Source of the DNA: Niebla homalea
Lineage: Eukaryota; Ascomycota; Lecanoromycetes; Lecanorales; Ramalinaceae
DNA: 64,000 bases
Direction of reading: 5' to 3'
Assembly (NCBI GenBank): GCA_019925105.1
Contig: JAHGAU010000032.1
Location: 62,001-126,000 of the forward strand
Part shown: positions 46,405 to 58,116 of the stretch, piece by piece
How positions within the stretch are numbered: the stretch's first letter is position 1
Layout of the letters: each line of letters begins with the position of its first letter
Program-made: the position numbers and the translations under genes
Notes under the pieces: generated by a model
The model's input: only the letters and a program-made list of their open reading frames with translations
Databases searched by the model: none
Told to the model about the DNA's origin: nothing

Positions 46405-47607
46405 CAGATATATCAGTCAAAACAAAACGAAGCGGAGATCAGTATTAGCCACACTTGCCCACAGAGTCTGCAGTAGGTACCAACGTTACGTTAACCGAGC
46501 TTCCAGCTTTTGTATATCCATCCACATGCGAGAACTTCGCTCTTGCCTGACGCACTACCCATCCAACAACACCTCCTTGTACCCGCAAAACGTAGGCGAT
46601 GGTGCGTGTAATACATAAAACCACATAGCAAATTCACGAACAGCATTAGGTAGCGAAATCCATGAAAATCACTGATTCAAAGCCCACACGGCCAGAAACT
46701 TGCATGAGCCGAGCCATATTATTGAATCAACTTCTCCCTTGCTTCGTAAACCAACTCCTTATCTACCCCTACCGTTAAATGCATGTATCGTACCTATTAT
46801 CCACCTAACCCGTCCCTCAAATCAAATACTCTGGAAATAAGGCTCAACGATTCTTCTAATTGGGGCATCAAGGCTACAACGCGGTCTTGAGCATATACTT
46901 ACTTACTTACTGACTGACTGTTTGTGGTGTTTCATGAATCAGTGGATGTTTATGGATTATATTAGCATATAGGTCGGCTAGGTAGTTGTGAGTGTATTCA
47001 TGAACCCAACCACAACAACGACAACAACGACATTCGGCTAGACCAACCGCTGACCTGAGACACACAAACACATTACAGCAATTCCTAGTTATTTCTTGCT
47101 CTGTGGCGGGCACTATGAAAACAACATCAGCTTTTCTCCCCGTCCGTGTGGCGACCAGGGACGGCTGGGGAAGCAAGTGTGATTATAGAGCTTTAGTTTA
47201 CGTTGAGGTGGGTTGGGCAAACGGGTAAGGTTTCTATGTTATCATACTTGATTGATTTTCGGGTGAGTTGGCGGTTATGTTGGCAGCATCTTATAGCAGA
47301 TCATGGCCAGAGGAGGAGGAGTGATGCCGTTCTCATCAGACAAGGGATTTAACTTGTTGATCCTTGCATCACTCACAGCCCGGAGGTGAGGTCTACGAGG
47401 GCGGGGGGAAGCCAGGCTCTCCTCAAGTCGCATCGCCTGTGTAGTGCTCTCGCCAACCTACATGACCATGATCACATGCCATCAAACCCTGGCCCCCCCC
47501 CCCCCGCGTGCTCTGCAATGCAGATAGCGACGCCCAATCCCCTCCACATACACGCCACCCCCTCACCCGATAGTCCCAAACCCCAGATTCCAGATTCCCC
47601 TCCGCCT
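46405..47607. other. Intergenic
   Basis: No gene recognised. A (TTAC)n/(TGAC)n run lies at about 46896-46921, a CAACAACGA-type run at about 47009-47030 and a C13 homopolymer at 47493-47505. Confidence 0.55.
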
Positions 47608-48174
47608 TCAATTTCGGATCCCACTGCTCCCCTGCATCCACCTCAGTCGTCCTTTTGCGGCGGCGAGATCCTCCTGCTGGCTGAGGCCGCTGGTGGGGTT
47701 ATTCATCCCGAGGGAGGAGGAGGTCGTTTGGTTGTGTGCTGATGGATCTGTAGTCACAATGTGCCGCGTGCGTGGATCTGATGGTGGTGGTGTTGGTGGA
47801 GGGGAAGCAGGAGGAGGAGGAGGAAGAAGAGGAAGAAGAGGGAGCGGATCGGATAATGGGGAAAACGCGGCGACTTTACTCCCAACTTCGCACTTCGATG
47901 GAATCAATCGGTGGTTTGATTCCGAGGCGGGCACGGTATTCTTGTCGGTCAGGATGTGGCCGACTTGGACGTCTGGGAGCAGGCTTGGTTGCTGTTGCAG
48001 TCTTGGTCGTTGCATTGGTTTCGGCGTGAAGAAGGGTTTGATGTCGAGAGTCTTAGTTTCGGAGAAGCGTCATAGCACTACATGGACATGTCTTGGGGGC
48101 GTTGATAGCTCTCCTCTGATGATATGGACTCGGATATTGCCAAGATCAGCAGCCTGGGGGAGATGTGAATGCAT
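47608..48174 (-). CDS. Small proline-rich hypothetical protein, two exons
   Basis: The model is exon 48174-48082 and exon 47991-47608, 158 residues. Exon 1 starts M-H-S-H-L-P-Q-A-A-D-L-G-N-I-R and exon 2 starts Q-P-S-L-L-P-D-V-Q-V-G-H-I-L-T-D-K. The intron (GTAGTG...AACAG, 90 nt) keeps the frame. The middle has poly-proline runs. The end reads D-L-A-A-A-K-G-R-L-R-W-M. The opposite strand has an equally long glycine-rich frame (47693-48205), but only the minus frame has a plausible start and splice sites. The function is unknown and the splice choice is tentative. Confidence 0.45.
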
Positions 48175-48762
48175 AGTCGTGATTCCTCCCCAGGCGGTAG
48201 AGTAGCTGCGTTATTTGTAATGTGTAGTGATAATCAGCGCATCCAGAGTCGCTCCAAAGACATTGCTAGCAGCAGCCAGTGCAGTTTCTGAGAGTGAAAA
48301 CAGCCGAGGTCAGAAAAGAGAGCTGTCCCAGCTCGGAAGGGGATAATCTTATGATAGAATATAGCTTCGCCGATTTGATTCGAGAGAAGAAGGTGGGTAC
48401 CTAGGAGAAATTTCCTGCTGTGAGGAACTGCATTTGCTTGCAATAGGTGAGGCAGATGCCCTGTTAAGAGGTTATGAACACGTGGAGGGTTCATGGTCAC
48501 GGCAGAAAAACGTGGGGCGAACGTCTGTTCCTTCATGTGTATCGCGTGGAAGCGCTTTGAGGGACAGTAGAGGGAAACAAAGGAAGTGATGTTGATCCAG
48601 TAAATCGGGACTTGTCGACTTGGTGCTTATTTCATTCATTTCTGGTACGGTTGCCCTTAACGTGGATAGCTCGCCTGAATTGCCATTGCTACCCCGAAAC
48701 GCCGCGCTGAGAGTAAAACACTTCATTGCGGTCTCATCCTTCCAACATGTGACGGTCCTATC
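48175..48762. other. Intergenic, nothing recognised
   Basis: It lies between the start of the minus-strand small gene and the 3' end of hbrB. Short frames only. Confidence 0.5.
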
Positions 48763-51339
48763 TCACAGCCTACTTTCACTTCCTTGTCCCATCCTGTTCT
48801 CGTCCCCTCCCGTCTTGCCCCCCACAAATCCCCGCCGATTTCTCCCCACACGACCCCGTCCTAGCCAGTTCAACTTCAAACTCCTGCCCAAATCCTCCAT
48901 CTTACGCTGTGCTTCATCACCGCTCTGCGTGCTCGCCAGCACACTAACACACTGCAGCATCCTCCCCACCGTCTCCGTGACTTGTGCGGAATCCGGCACT
49001 GCGGGGCCGGTGATGGTGCTTTGTGTAGTGGCGGTGACTGAGCGAATGGCGGACGGTCTGGGAGAGAAGGCGGATGCAGTTGCGGAGGGAATTGAGGATG
49101 TGGGCGTGAATGATGGTAAAGGGGGAGCGGGCTCGTTCGACGCGGCAGAGACGTTGGAGAGATTGCTATTCCCCCTCGACCGACTCGGGTTTGAAGCATC
49201 ATACAAGGTACTAGATTGGGAGTTATAACTCGCATTCACAGGATCCAGACTCCCCGACGTGCCTGGCCGGTTGGAGTCATGGGTGTTGGTAGGGGAGCGA
49301 CCAGTCAGGGCATCAAAGGCTTCGGAGACCGGAGAGTGCGAGGCATTGATGCTGTCGAGGGATAGGCGGGAGAAGGTGGTCTTGAGGGCGTCATAGCGGG
49401 GGAGGATGATGGTGTCGCGGTAGGAAAGGAGTATGATGCGGCGGACGTCGAATTCGTTACCGAAGGCGACATCTCCAGGTGGGGCAGTATTGGTGGTGTT
49501 TGTTGTGGAGGCAGAAGTATCAGCAGAGGGGCGGGTAGGCGAGGGGGGTTTGGCACCCCAGAATTCAGCGGCTTCGGCGGGCGAGAGGAGGGAGCCATGG
49601 CCTTTGAACTCGAGGTCGAGGGGCAGGAAGACGGATTGCAGATAGGGGAGGGTGGTGCCGAACACGAATAGCCAGAGATCGACAAGGTGGGGGACGATAC
49701 GCTGGTCGACGATGCCGCGGAGAGTCTGATCGAGGGAGGAGAAGCCTGTGCGAAGGAGGGAGCCCAGGTCTTCGGTCACGGCGGTAGGATTGCGCATGCG
49801 GATGCAGCGTTGGATATGGATGGTGACAAGGCGGTTAAGATCTTCCACAGGGATCCGAAGCTCTTCACCCTCAAAGATGATGAGTAATTTGGCGCGTAAG
49901 AAGTCCCAAACATCTTCAGGTCGCATATTATTTAGACCGAAGCCTTGAAGAGCAGTTCCAGTAGGGAAATCGGCATGAGAGGAGGCCGGCCCAAAGAGAG
50001 ACGGCGCAGGAGTGGCACGACCAGAATTACCAAGATTGAGAAGATCGATATCGGTGATTCTGGGAGCGAAGGGCAGAGTCTTTTCTTCTTTCCTCTTCTC
50101 ACGAACGGCGCGACCAGCATGTCGGAGATCAAGACCAGTGAAGGATGTCGTGGCGGGAGATGCAAGAGCGGGCTGGAAATTGTATAGAGGGGAGGGTGCT
50201 GAGGGATCCAAAGGACGGGAGTTGCTGGACGCAGAAGACAGGGGTAAAGTGTGGTCGTCGGCGATGCGGTCCTTGAGCTTGTTCTTTTGACGAGAGAGGA
50301 AGTGATGCTTATGCGCCTTCTCTTTCTCATCCCCACGCTCGCGTCCCGCAGGCACAAGAGTGGAAGTCGAAGCATTGGTATTCATAGAGTAGAGTGGTGA
50401 TGCACCAGAAGTTATTGAGTCTGCCAGGCTCGTCATGGACGGATTGACCAGTTTGCCCAGTGCACCCCCGCCTCCAATCTTGTTGGGCGACGGTAATGGC
50501 TTGTCCTTCTCCGCCTCTTTCTTATCTTTGGGCTTGGAGAATAGCTTCATCTTGGACCGCTCCGACTTGAGCTTATGCTCCTTCTCCATTGGCGGTGGAG
50601 GCATCTCGATGGCCGACAAGCTAGGACTGAGCTTGGGATATGCGGCGCTCGCAGCGGTAGCAGCAGCCGCGGGATTGCCTCCTAGCTGTCCATTGTAGTG
50701 CGACCTGCCGCCCGGGGTCTGCGGTCCACTCGGTCTTCTCCCAGCATTGGCATTGGCATTCGCATTCGCGTCTGAATGTGTGGTCTGTATAGGCGGCGGT
50801 TTCCTTCTACCGGTGATGGTACCTGGTGGGCTATTCCTGGGCGAGGGAATGGTGATTGATCGCTGCCTCCCGTGGTTGCCATGATGCATTGCAGCTTGAG
50901 CGGCAATCTGGCTGGCGGAAAGATTGGCCATGACGTCCTTCTCTGATATTGCGGTGTTGGCTGAGGGGAGACTCGGCTCGAAGAATCCTTGCGAATGCTG
51001 CCGTCTATGGGTTGATGAACCTTTGACCTCCCCACCGGAGAGGCGTAATGGTAGCTGTGACTGCTCTGAGTATTGGCGGGGAAATGCAGGTCGAGAGAAG
51101 TTGTTGACTGATGTGGTACTATTACTGGCAGTAGAGCTGGGATAGACTGACGAGCGGGCGTTATACGGTTGGGGACGAGGAGAGGACTGTTCTCGGGATT
51201 GAGGACGCGTTGCTTGGGACGAGCTCGAATCGTCGTCTTCTGAAGGTTCACCAGTTTGTCCTTGAAGGAGACCGGGAGATGAAGGAGGGCGTGACGAGAA
51301 GGCGCCAGGGCGTCGGAAAGTGTTCGTTGAGGAATTCAT
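48763..51339 (-). CDS. hbrB: HbrB-like TOR complex 2 subunit
   Basis: The single-exon frame gives 858 residues. The HbrB-like domain (Bit61/PRR5 family) lies at about 473-663. It starts P-E-D-V-W-D-F-L-R-A-K-L-L, contains L-N-R-L-V-T-I-H-I-Q-R-C and L-V-D-L-W-L-F-V-F-G-T-T-L-P-Y-L-Q, and ends near I-I-L-P-R-Y-D-A-L. Members associate with Tor2 complexes; Aspergillus nidulans hbrB mutants branch excessively. The first 470 residues and the last 190 are Ser/Pro-rich and low in complexity, as usual in filamentous-fungal members. It is divergent from gon7 with 310 bp between the starts. In-frame introns within the low-complexity regions cannot be excluded. Confidence 0.88.
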   Translation of the reverse strand: MNSSTNTFRRPGAFSSRPPSSPGLLQGQTGEPSEDDDSSSSQATRPQSREQSSPRPQPYNARSSVYPSSTASNSTTSVNNFSRPAFPRQYSEQSQLPLRLSGGEVKGSSTHRRQHSQGFFEPSLPSANTAISEKDVMANLSASQIAAQAAMHHGNHGRQRSITIPSPRNSPPGTITGRRKPPPIQTTHSDANANANANAGRRPSGPQTPGGRSHYNGQLGGNPAAAATAASAAYPKLSPSLSAIEMPPPPMEKEHKLKSERSKMKLFSKPKDKKEAEKDKPLPSPNKIGGGGALGKLVNPSMTSLADSITSGASPLYSMNTNASTSTLVPAGRERGDEKEKAHKHHFLSRQKNKLKDRIADDHTLPLSSASSNSRPLDPSAPSPLYNFQPALASPATTSFTGLDLRHAGRAVREKRKEEKTLPFAPRITDIDLLNLGNSGRATPAPSLFGPASSHADFPTGTALQGFGLNNMRPEDVWDFLRAKLLIIFEGEELRIPVEDLNRLVTIHIQRCIRMRNPTAVTEDLGSLLRTGFSSLDQTLRGIVDQRIVPHLVDLWLFVFGTTLPYLQSVFLPLDLEFKGHGSLLSPAEAAEFWGAKPPSPTRPSADTSASTTNTTNTAPPGDVAFGNEFDVRRIILLSYRDTIILPRYDALKTTFSRLSLDSINASHSPVSEAFDALTGRSPTNTHDSNRPGTSGSLDPVNASYNSQSSTLYDASNPSRSRGNSNLSNVSAASNEPAPPLPSFTPTSSIPSATASAFSPRPSAIRSVTATTQSTITGPAVPDSAQVTETVGRMLQCVSVLASTQSGDEAQRKMEDLGRSLKLNWLGRGRVGRNRRGFVGGKTGGDENRMGQGSESRL

Positions 51340-51649
51340 TGTGAAGACGTGGAGATTGGTCGGGGCGGATGAGGTATTCGGATGCGCACAGGGGCCTGAT
51401 GTGTTACGAACTCGTCATCGTGGTTTGGTAATACTACTACATACCCCCAAAAAGTATTGGCAGGCCCCAGGCCCTTTTCAGAGTATCAAATACTGTTTAT
51501 GGTAGTCGGCTTTATTATTGATGGCGCAAATTGTCGTTGGTCGTCAATCATTAGTTCTTAATTCCCCCACTAGTCCCAAAATCATCCACCTCTCAAATCT
51601 CTCGAACCTCTACAATCCCAAGCTCGACCTCCTTAGACTCGCAATAATA
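51340..51649. promoter_or_regulatory. Divergent promoter region hbrB/gon7
   Basis: This 310-bp gap between the two ATGs must contain both promoters. Pyrimidine-rich stretches precede the gon7 start. No unambiguous TATA box is seen on either strand. Confidence 0.5.
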
Positions 51650-51985
51650 ATGGCACCCGAGTCTTCCGAACACCCATCAGAGCCGAAGTCCACCCTCACA
51701 GCCACCTACAGCTCCCCGGCCTCTACAAAGGCGTTCACGCATGCCCTCCCCACCTCCGCAACCTCCTCCGCAGCTTCAACCGAAGAGAAGACGCGATATC
51801 TCTCCGCGCTACGCAAGTCGGTGTCGCAGCTACAGGGCGAGGTCAATGAGTTTCTGACCGAGCGAATGGAGGAGGATAAGAGGCTTGTGGGCGAGAAGGG
51901 CGGCGGGTCTACGATGGATGAGAAGAAGGAGGAGGAGAATTACGGGGAAGAGGGTGGGGAGCACCTGGAGGGTGGAGAGGCCTGA
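51650..51985 (+). CDS. gon7: EKC/KEOPS complex subunit Gon7
   Basis: The 111-residue protein starts at the ATG 51650; an upstream in-frame ATG pair at 51518 would add an unrelated leader. Motifs are S-S-P-A-S-T-K-A-F, then the core S-T-E-E-K-T-R-Y-L-S-A-L-R-K-S-V-S-Q-L-Q followed by E-V-N-E-F-L-T-E-R-M-E-E-D, and an acidic tail E-N-Y-G-E-E. This is the layout of fungal Gon7. Gon7 is a small, largely disordered subunit of the KEOPS complex, which makes the t6A modification of tRNA and affects telomeres. The length is typical. Confidence 0.85.
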   Translation: MAPESSEHPSEPKSTLTATYSSPASTKAFTHALPTSATSSAASTEEKTRYLSALRKSVSQLQGEVNEFLTERMEEDKRLVGEKGGGSTMDEKKEEENYGEEGGEHLEGGEA

Positions 51986-52171
51986 GGCCTGATAAGAGAG
52001 ACTACTGGCTTCGACAATTGACACCGTTTGCGACATGTATGGAAATCTGTGCTCCGAAGGGGTATCATGAACGCTATATCCCTATCTTTCAGATCACTCA
52101 TACACCAGCGTCGCACCTCAAGATACCAAGCAAACCCCATTACGACTCCAGCAGGCGGGCTGTGAGGATCT

Positions 52172-55100
52172 TCAGGCTGTCAAGCACCCATAGTGCACGA
52201 CTTGATCACTACTCACCGATCCTCGTCAGCAACCTTTCCTCACCAACACCATCATTTTAAGCAAGCGGGGGGTGAAGAACCTACTTTGGCATCAGCTTGA
52301 CCGCACTGCCCCCGAACCTCTTATAGCAGACCCCGCATACTCTATCCTCCGTGATCACCACCCTCCTATTCCTACCCCCCTTCCCGTCACCACCATCTCC
52401 CAACCTCACCTTGGCCTCTTCCCCAAACGCCACTGTACTCCGCAGCCCCGCCTCAACTTTACTCTCGTTGCCCACCGTCTTGGAACTCCGGATCTGCCCT
52501 TGGAAGTACGCCTCCAACTCCTTGATTGGCAAGATCTCCGGTATGAGATCTAAGGTGGAGGAAGCAGGCATGCGTGCCCCGTGTTTGGCCAGCACCTTGA
52601 GCGCTGGACCCCACTGCGGTTTATGCGGCTGTGGAGGGGAGAGGTAGAGGGAGAGAAGGGTATGATAGATTGAGGGCGGGGCGTCTGAGGATGAAGGATC
52701 AGCTGAGAGAGAGGAAGAGCGACGACGACGTTGCTGGGCTGACGATAACGAGGATGATTTGGTGGCGAGGGAAGACGACGTGGTTTCGGCGAGGTAGATC
52801 GAATTGCAATACTCTTCAGCTTTGTCAGGATCTTGTAGCTTGAAGACGAAGATGTCGAGGGCTTGTTTGTGCTGGCCCATGTTGCTGAGGACGATGGCGC
52901 GGGCTTCGTAGAGGTGAGGATCGTCTGCTGTTAGTTGGCCTAGGACTTTGTAGGCTTGATAGTTCTTGCTGGTGCGGAGGAAGGAGAGGGTTTTGTCAGC
53001 CCAGGCGGTACGGGCTGAGGAGTTAGGGAATCTGTCGTCCTTCAGGCCTTGGATGTAGACGTCGACGAGGCGTTGATGGAAGCTGGGGGTAGTGTCGTTG
53101 AGTTCGTGGATGACGTGTTCCAGGTAGGTGACGGCTAGCGAATAGTCGATTCCAGTGAGGTAGTCAAGCACTCTTTGTCGATCAAGCGTCTCAGCATTCT
53201 CGGTATCTCCCAGAAAAACCTCCATGGCCAAATCAGGGTCTGTTTGGAGCGGCCATTTGGAGTATTGTAGGATGAGATCAATCAAGTCCGAAGGAAGATT
53301 CTGCAGGTAAGCGACAGTCCGCTGAGGTCCAGCTAGCTGAGGCGCTGCGTCACTTGGCTTCTCTTTGCCAAAACGCTCCAGCAGTTCGAGGGCCTCACGG
53401 TGCAGCTTTTTGCCATAGAAGAAGTCAACCAGGTCATTGTACCGTCCGGCTTCGATCAATTTCTCATTGACAACGTCAGGGTCGCAGAAGTTGTCGATTC
53501 GGAAGAGTGGACCTGCAAAGGAAGGGCTGACGAACATGTATGCACGAAATAAAGTGGTGTCAACAAGCTTAGCAATGTTCAGGAGCGCTCCTTGGTCACT
53601 TGAGGCGTCGAAAGCTGATTTGCCAATGAGAGAAGCAAGGTCTGATGCAGGCACTTCTTCCACTCCATCAGGTTTGAGTGTTCCGTCCGGATTGAGTACC
53701 CTCTTCGTCTTGGTTCTGGCTGAGACAAGGAAGCCCCGAAGTTCTTCAGTCGCCAGCTTAAGATCTTTACCTTCTACCGGCGTTTGTAAGTATTCATTGA
53801 GATAGTGAGCGATTGGCAAAGACTTACCCAATGGTTGTCGGCTATCTCCTTTGCTGTCCGACCCACCCGTCTCTTTCCGAGGCGTCTTTGGGGGATTTGT
53901 TGCAATTTCTTCTGATGAGTCGGTGTTGGACTTATCCCTACGATGCTCCGCGCTTGAAACATTTTCGTATCCCTGCTGCAGCTCGTTCTCGGCCTCACTA
54001 CTGATGTGGGTACCTGACACATGTCCAGCGATAGATGGCGGGTACAAGCTGATGACCCTTTCGGGTGGGGCGCTAACTTCTATAAACAGATCAAATGCGT
54101 CTCGATACTTCTTTTCGTCGAACAATATTTGGGCCTTTTGTGTCTTGATCTCACGTGTGCGCCCATCCTTGTCTTTGAGTAAAGCAGCTTCAAGCATTCC
54201 AACTAGACTGATAGCCTCGTCTAATCTACCTTGCCCAATGAGTTGGTTGATTTGAGCGTCGTAGTCTTGGGCCTGCATTCGCCAGATGACACGGTCACTG
54301 ATGGCGAGAAAGCCCTTGCCGGCATGTGCCAAGCTGGTGTTCGTTTGAGGGATATGTAGCTGATTCGCGGATGGGAGGTCGATCTTCTGGTATTGAGTCA
54401 CAGTCTCAGGATTTCGGACTTCCATCGTACCTTTGGCAGACTGTAACGCAATGAGATATGGATATGAATACCCAACGGCCTCTGGTGCTACCGCCCAAGG
54501 GATTTGTCTCCGACCGAGAGCATTCCCGTCAAGGTCCACGAAATGGGTATTAATGTCCTTGGCCAATAGCATCTCTGCGCTGCCAAGCTTCGTCGCAAGG
54601 GGCTTTGGTGCGGTCAGCCCTAGATAGCCCATGCCAGCGACACCAGAGGCACCAAATCGCCCGCCATCTTGACCAGGTGCCCCACCAATACTGCCAGGGC
54701 CAACGACATCCGTCATCGCCGAATTCTCCACATTGACGAGGACATAGCTTGCATTCAGCCCAGCAAATAGCTTGCTAGACGTCGCCCACGTCAAGCTCCT
54801 AATACCCGCGACGAGTGTTATCTCTTTGGCGTCTGATTCAAGCTCCCCATCGTGCCAAGTCCAGATCAGCAAGCGTCGCTTGACGGCCACTGCGAGCCGG
54901 GTGACGATTGCTTTCACAGAGGTGGCAGGGTCTTCAATGACGTCTGCAATGACGTCTGATATGACGGCAATCGCACTAGCACCTTTTGACTTGGCTAGGG
55001 TCTCTTGCAACTCATAGCTTTGTAGGTCATGAAGGTGGACGTAGCTGTTGGATAAGGAGAGCAGGATGTTCGCTTCCTTGACCAAGGCTAGTTGCTCGAT

Positions 55101-55427
55101 CCTGCTCTTTGAGAACTTTTCTTGCTCGCGTAGGAGATCCACTGGTTTGATGCCAGTCTGCGGAGTAGGTCTCGGGTCCTCTGTACTTTCCACGCCATCT
55201 ATGTCCTGGGTGAAGGCCTCTTCATTGACTCTATAGATTCGAAGACTGCCTGTACTGAGGCCAACGAGGAGACGATCGCCTGAGACCTTCATTGTCAGTG
55301 ACCGCTTTTGGTAGTGAGATAATGCTTGTTGGCTTGTTAGCTCACCATAGGCAAGAACGGATTCGATTCTGGATTTGTCTCTCGACCTCAGCTCGATCAG
55401 AGGCTGGGCTTGAAAGGCGGACAGCAT
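52172..55427 (-). CDS. vps39: Vps39/Vam6, HOPS tethering complex subunit
   Basis: The model is three exons: 55427-55346, 55279-52285 and 52208-52172, 1037 residues. Intron 1 (GTGAGC...CTCAG, 66 nt) is in frame; its removal restores V-L-A-Y-G-D-R-L-L-V-G-L-S-T-G. Intron 2 (GTAGGT...GAGTAG, 76 nt) leads to a tiny last exon ending V-V-H-Y-G-C-L-T-A, which completes the C-terminal C-G-V-C-Y-K-R-F zinc-knuckle-like domain. Without it the protein would stop after K-L-M-P-K. The N-terminal part is a CNH domain (about 20-310), followed by clathrin-like helical repeats and the Vps39 domains. Vps39 binds the Rab Ypt7 and tethers vacuolar membranes before fusion. It is divergent from the aminotransferase gene. 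Confidence 0.9.
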
Positions 55428-55917
55428 GACTACAACCCTTGGCCAGCCTCATATTTCAGCCTCAAGTCAGATCAGTACATAGCGAAGAGAGCCAAGTTGT
55501 GTGAGCATCTATGCAGTGATGAAGCTCTTGTGCCTTGGATGGATGCATGGGGCCACTTCGGACTCCGCTCATAGCGCCCAAAAGTACCCCACGTCTGGGG
55601 CTTGAAGTGGGGGCTGCTTATACCCAAATTATCCGAATACAGGGCTCTATTCTTAGCGGCTTAGCCGCCGCAAGCCGCCCATGACGAATATCAGCGGTCC
55701 ACGAATAATGCAATCTCGGAGTATCATTTTTGACTCATGCAGGAACCGACTCACCTGCGTCCCGTAAAATTGCGGAGAAAGACTCATGCACGAGTCAACT
55801 ACATTGTCCTTAAATTCAGCTACCAATGCTTCTTCATATGCTGCAGCTCCTTGATTCCATGGCCTAAAATATCAAGGCTTCATTTGTGGAATCTGTCAGT
55901 CAACCTGCATAAGCATT
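55428..55917. promoter_or_regulatory. Divergent promoter region vps39/serC
   Basis: This is the 490-bp interval between the two start codons. It includes gcggcttagccgccgcaagc near 55657, a GC-rich imperfect palindrome. No other site could be assigned. Confidence 0.45.
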
Positions 55918-57306
55918 ATGCCCGCACGATCGGAAGTTTCCTACTTTGGAGCTGGCGTAAGATATCTACCGTTGTTATCGGTCCCAAAGCCATTGCTGAG
56001 ATTGAAACCATTCCCAGCCTGCTCCACTCCCCACCAAGGTCTTGGAAGATGGAGCCAAAGCATTTGTCAACTTTGAAGACAGTGGGTTGTCTCTCGCGGA
56101 GATCTCGCATCGATCGCCCACAGCAACCAAGATCCTTGCGGACACAAAAGAAGCCTTGATCTCCCTACTCGATATTCCGGACAATTATGAGGTGCTTTTC
56201 ATGCATGGTGGGGGCTCTGCGGAGTTCTCCGCCGTTGTTTTCAACTTGGTAGCCGTCTGGATCGAAAAGCGAAGATTGATGGCCGAGAAAGAGTCTGGAG
56301 ATGATCAGGCCGCTATTTTACGCAAGGTGGAGCAAGAGGTGCGACATGAGATGCAATTGGACTATCTGGTCACTGGGTCATGGTCATTGAAGGCTTCACA
56401 AGAGGCCGCGAACCTGTTGGAGCCTCTGACACGCAATGCCGTCAATGTGGTTACAGATGCCCGGGAAAATGGTGGCAAATTCGGGAGCATACCACCAGAA
56501 AGAGCATGGGGCTTGTCTCCTTCCAATAAAAGCGCATTCATTTACTACTGCGACAACGAAACCGTTGACGGTGTGGAATTTCCATGCTTTCCCTGCGGGA
56601 TTGAATCCCAGCCCGGTGAAGAGGAGAGACTGGTCGTGGCCGACATGAGCTCCAACTTCCTAAGTCGTCCAGTCGATGTGAAGAAGCACGCTGTCATATT
56701 TGGTGGCGCCCAGAAAAATATAGGTCATGACTCTTGATCGAGCCTGGATAAAATATTCAGCTGACTCAGGGTGTAGGCATAACGGATGTCACCTTGGTAA
56801 TCGTCCGCAAAGACCTCTTGACCACCATCCCAACCCCATCATTCTTACATCAAGTGGGCATGTTTTCGCCGCCGGTGGTACTGAATTGGGCAGTCATTGC
56901 GAAAAATAATTCGTTATATAATACGATGCCGATTTTCTCCATCTGGATCGCGGGCGAAGTCATGCGTGGCTTACTCGCCTCCCACGGGACATCCAAATTG
57001 AAAGGGCAAGAAGCCGTTTCGAACGCAAAAGCAAACACCATCTACCAAATTCTCGATTCCAATCCTGAGGTCTATCAACCTGTGAACGATCGGAATGCCC
57101 GTAGCAGGATGAACATCTGCTTTCGCGTCGGGGATGCTGAAACAGAGAAGGAATTTCTAGATGGAGCCAAAAAGCTTCACCTGCTTGGCTTGAACGGACA
57201 TCGCTCTGTTGGCGGTGTCCGAGCGTCTAATTATAACGCCGTACCGATGGAGAATGTGCAGAAGCTCGTGAATTATATGATAGACTTTGCCCAGCGCAAA
57301 CGGTGA
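55918..57306 (+). CDS. serC: Phosphoserine aminotransferase
   Basis: Three exons, 55918-55956, 56018-56723 and 56777-57306, give 424 residues. Introns are GTAAGA...CCCAG (61 nt) and GTCATG...GTGTAG (53 nt). Joined exon borders read Y-F-G-A-G-P-A-P-L-P-T-K-V-L and A-Q-K-N-I-G-I-T-D-V-T-L. The enzyme converts 3-phosphohydroxypyruvate and glutamate to phosphoserine and 2-oxoglutarate in serine synthesis, using PLP in the cytosol. Motifs are the N-terminal F-G-A-G-P, H-G-G-G-S (phosphate/PLP binding), the PLP lysine in G-G-A-Q-K-N (about Lys246) and the C-terminal R-M-N-I-C-F-R-V and G-H-R-S-V-G-G-V-R-A-S-N-Y. The length is slightly above yeast SER1. An extra charged segment around residues 105-135 is the likely cause. 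Confidence 0.92.
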
Positions 57307-58116
57307 CCTGCATCTAATTGGGAATTGCCCTTGCCTACAGACGGATATTTTATTCATGGAACCGACTTCACTTCAACATACTCTCTGAGCGGCTTCACCC
57401 GCGGGCGAATCGTTCTTGTCGACCCATAGTAGATATGGTGGCCGACAGATCGGTTCTTAACAATGTGAATCTTTCTCTCATCATGCCGAGACTTCAGTTC
57501 GTCATACGGACTGACAGAGATTCCTTGGACTATTTCGTACTCGATCTCAACCCTATCACACGTAGTCAGCGTGGCCAACAGTTGGAACGGTTAGGTAAAC
57601 AGGTTAAGCCAACTTTTGAGGCGTAGTCTGTAAGTTTCGTAGTTGATTTACGAATCAATTGACCACCGAATCATTTAGTCTGGTAGTTTAAATGATTAAG
57701 ATCAGACCCTACAATTACCACCAAATTAGTACCCTCGTCGTTGTTACCGCCTTGCATAAAGGGAGTATATCACTCGTGCAATGTAATACCTCGTTAGGGT
57801 GCTGCAGTACCAAGGCACACGAGAACGGATATTGTGGAGACTTGGTCCGGCTCTCAAATGGACTACCCAAATACTAGATTGGCCTAAAATGCACCAAAGA
57901 TCTATAACTCACAGCTCATGAAGTGTGTATCTTGGCCAAGATGGTCTGACGCCCTGCAACGTACTGGCAGCTGCGGACAAGGGAGAACACTTGTAGCTGA
58001 ACATGCACGATGACGAACACATCAAATCTTCCTTGAATATCCAGTCTCACGTCTTTGCTTGACCACATTGTTCCTCAATGACCCAAGATCCAAAACTCTG
58101 ATAGAAGTCAGACAGT
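57307..58116. other. Intergenic
   Basis: It contains the 3' region of the aminotransferase gene and the 5' region of the HET gene. Short frames (57318-57626, 57692-57877) have no recognised domain. Confidence 0.55.

Noticed and set aside
47693..48205. Plus-strand glycine-rich frame of 170 codons
   Set aside because: It is antisense to the proline-rich minus frame, which has a better start and splice sites.
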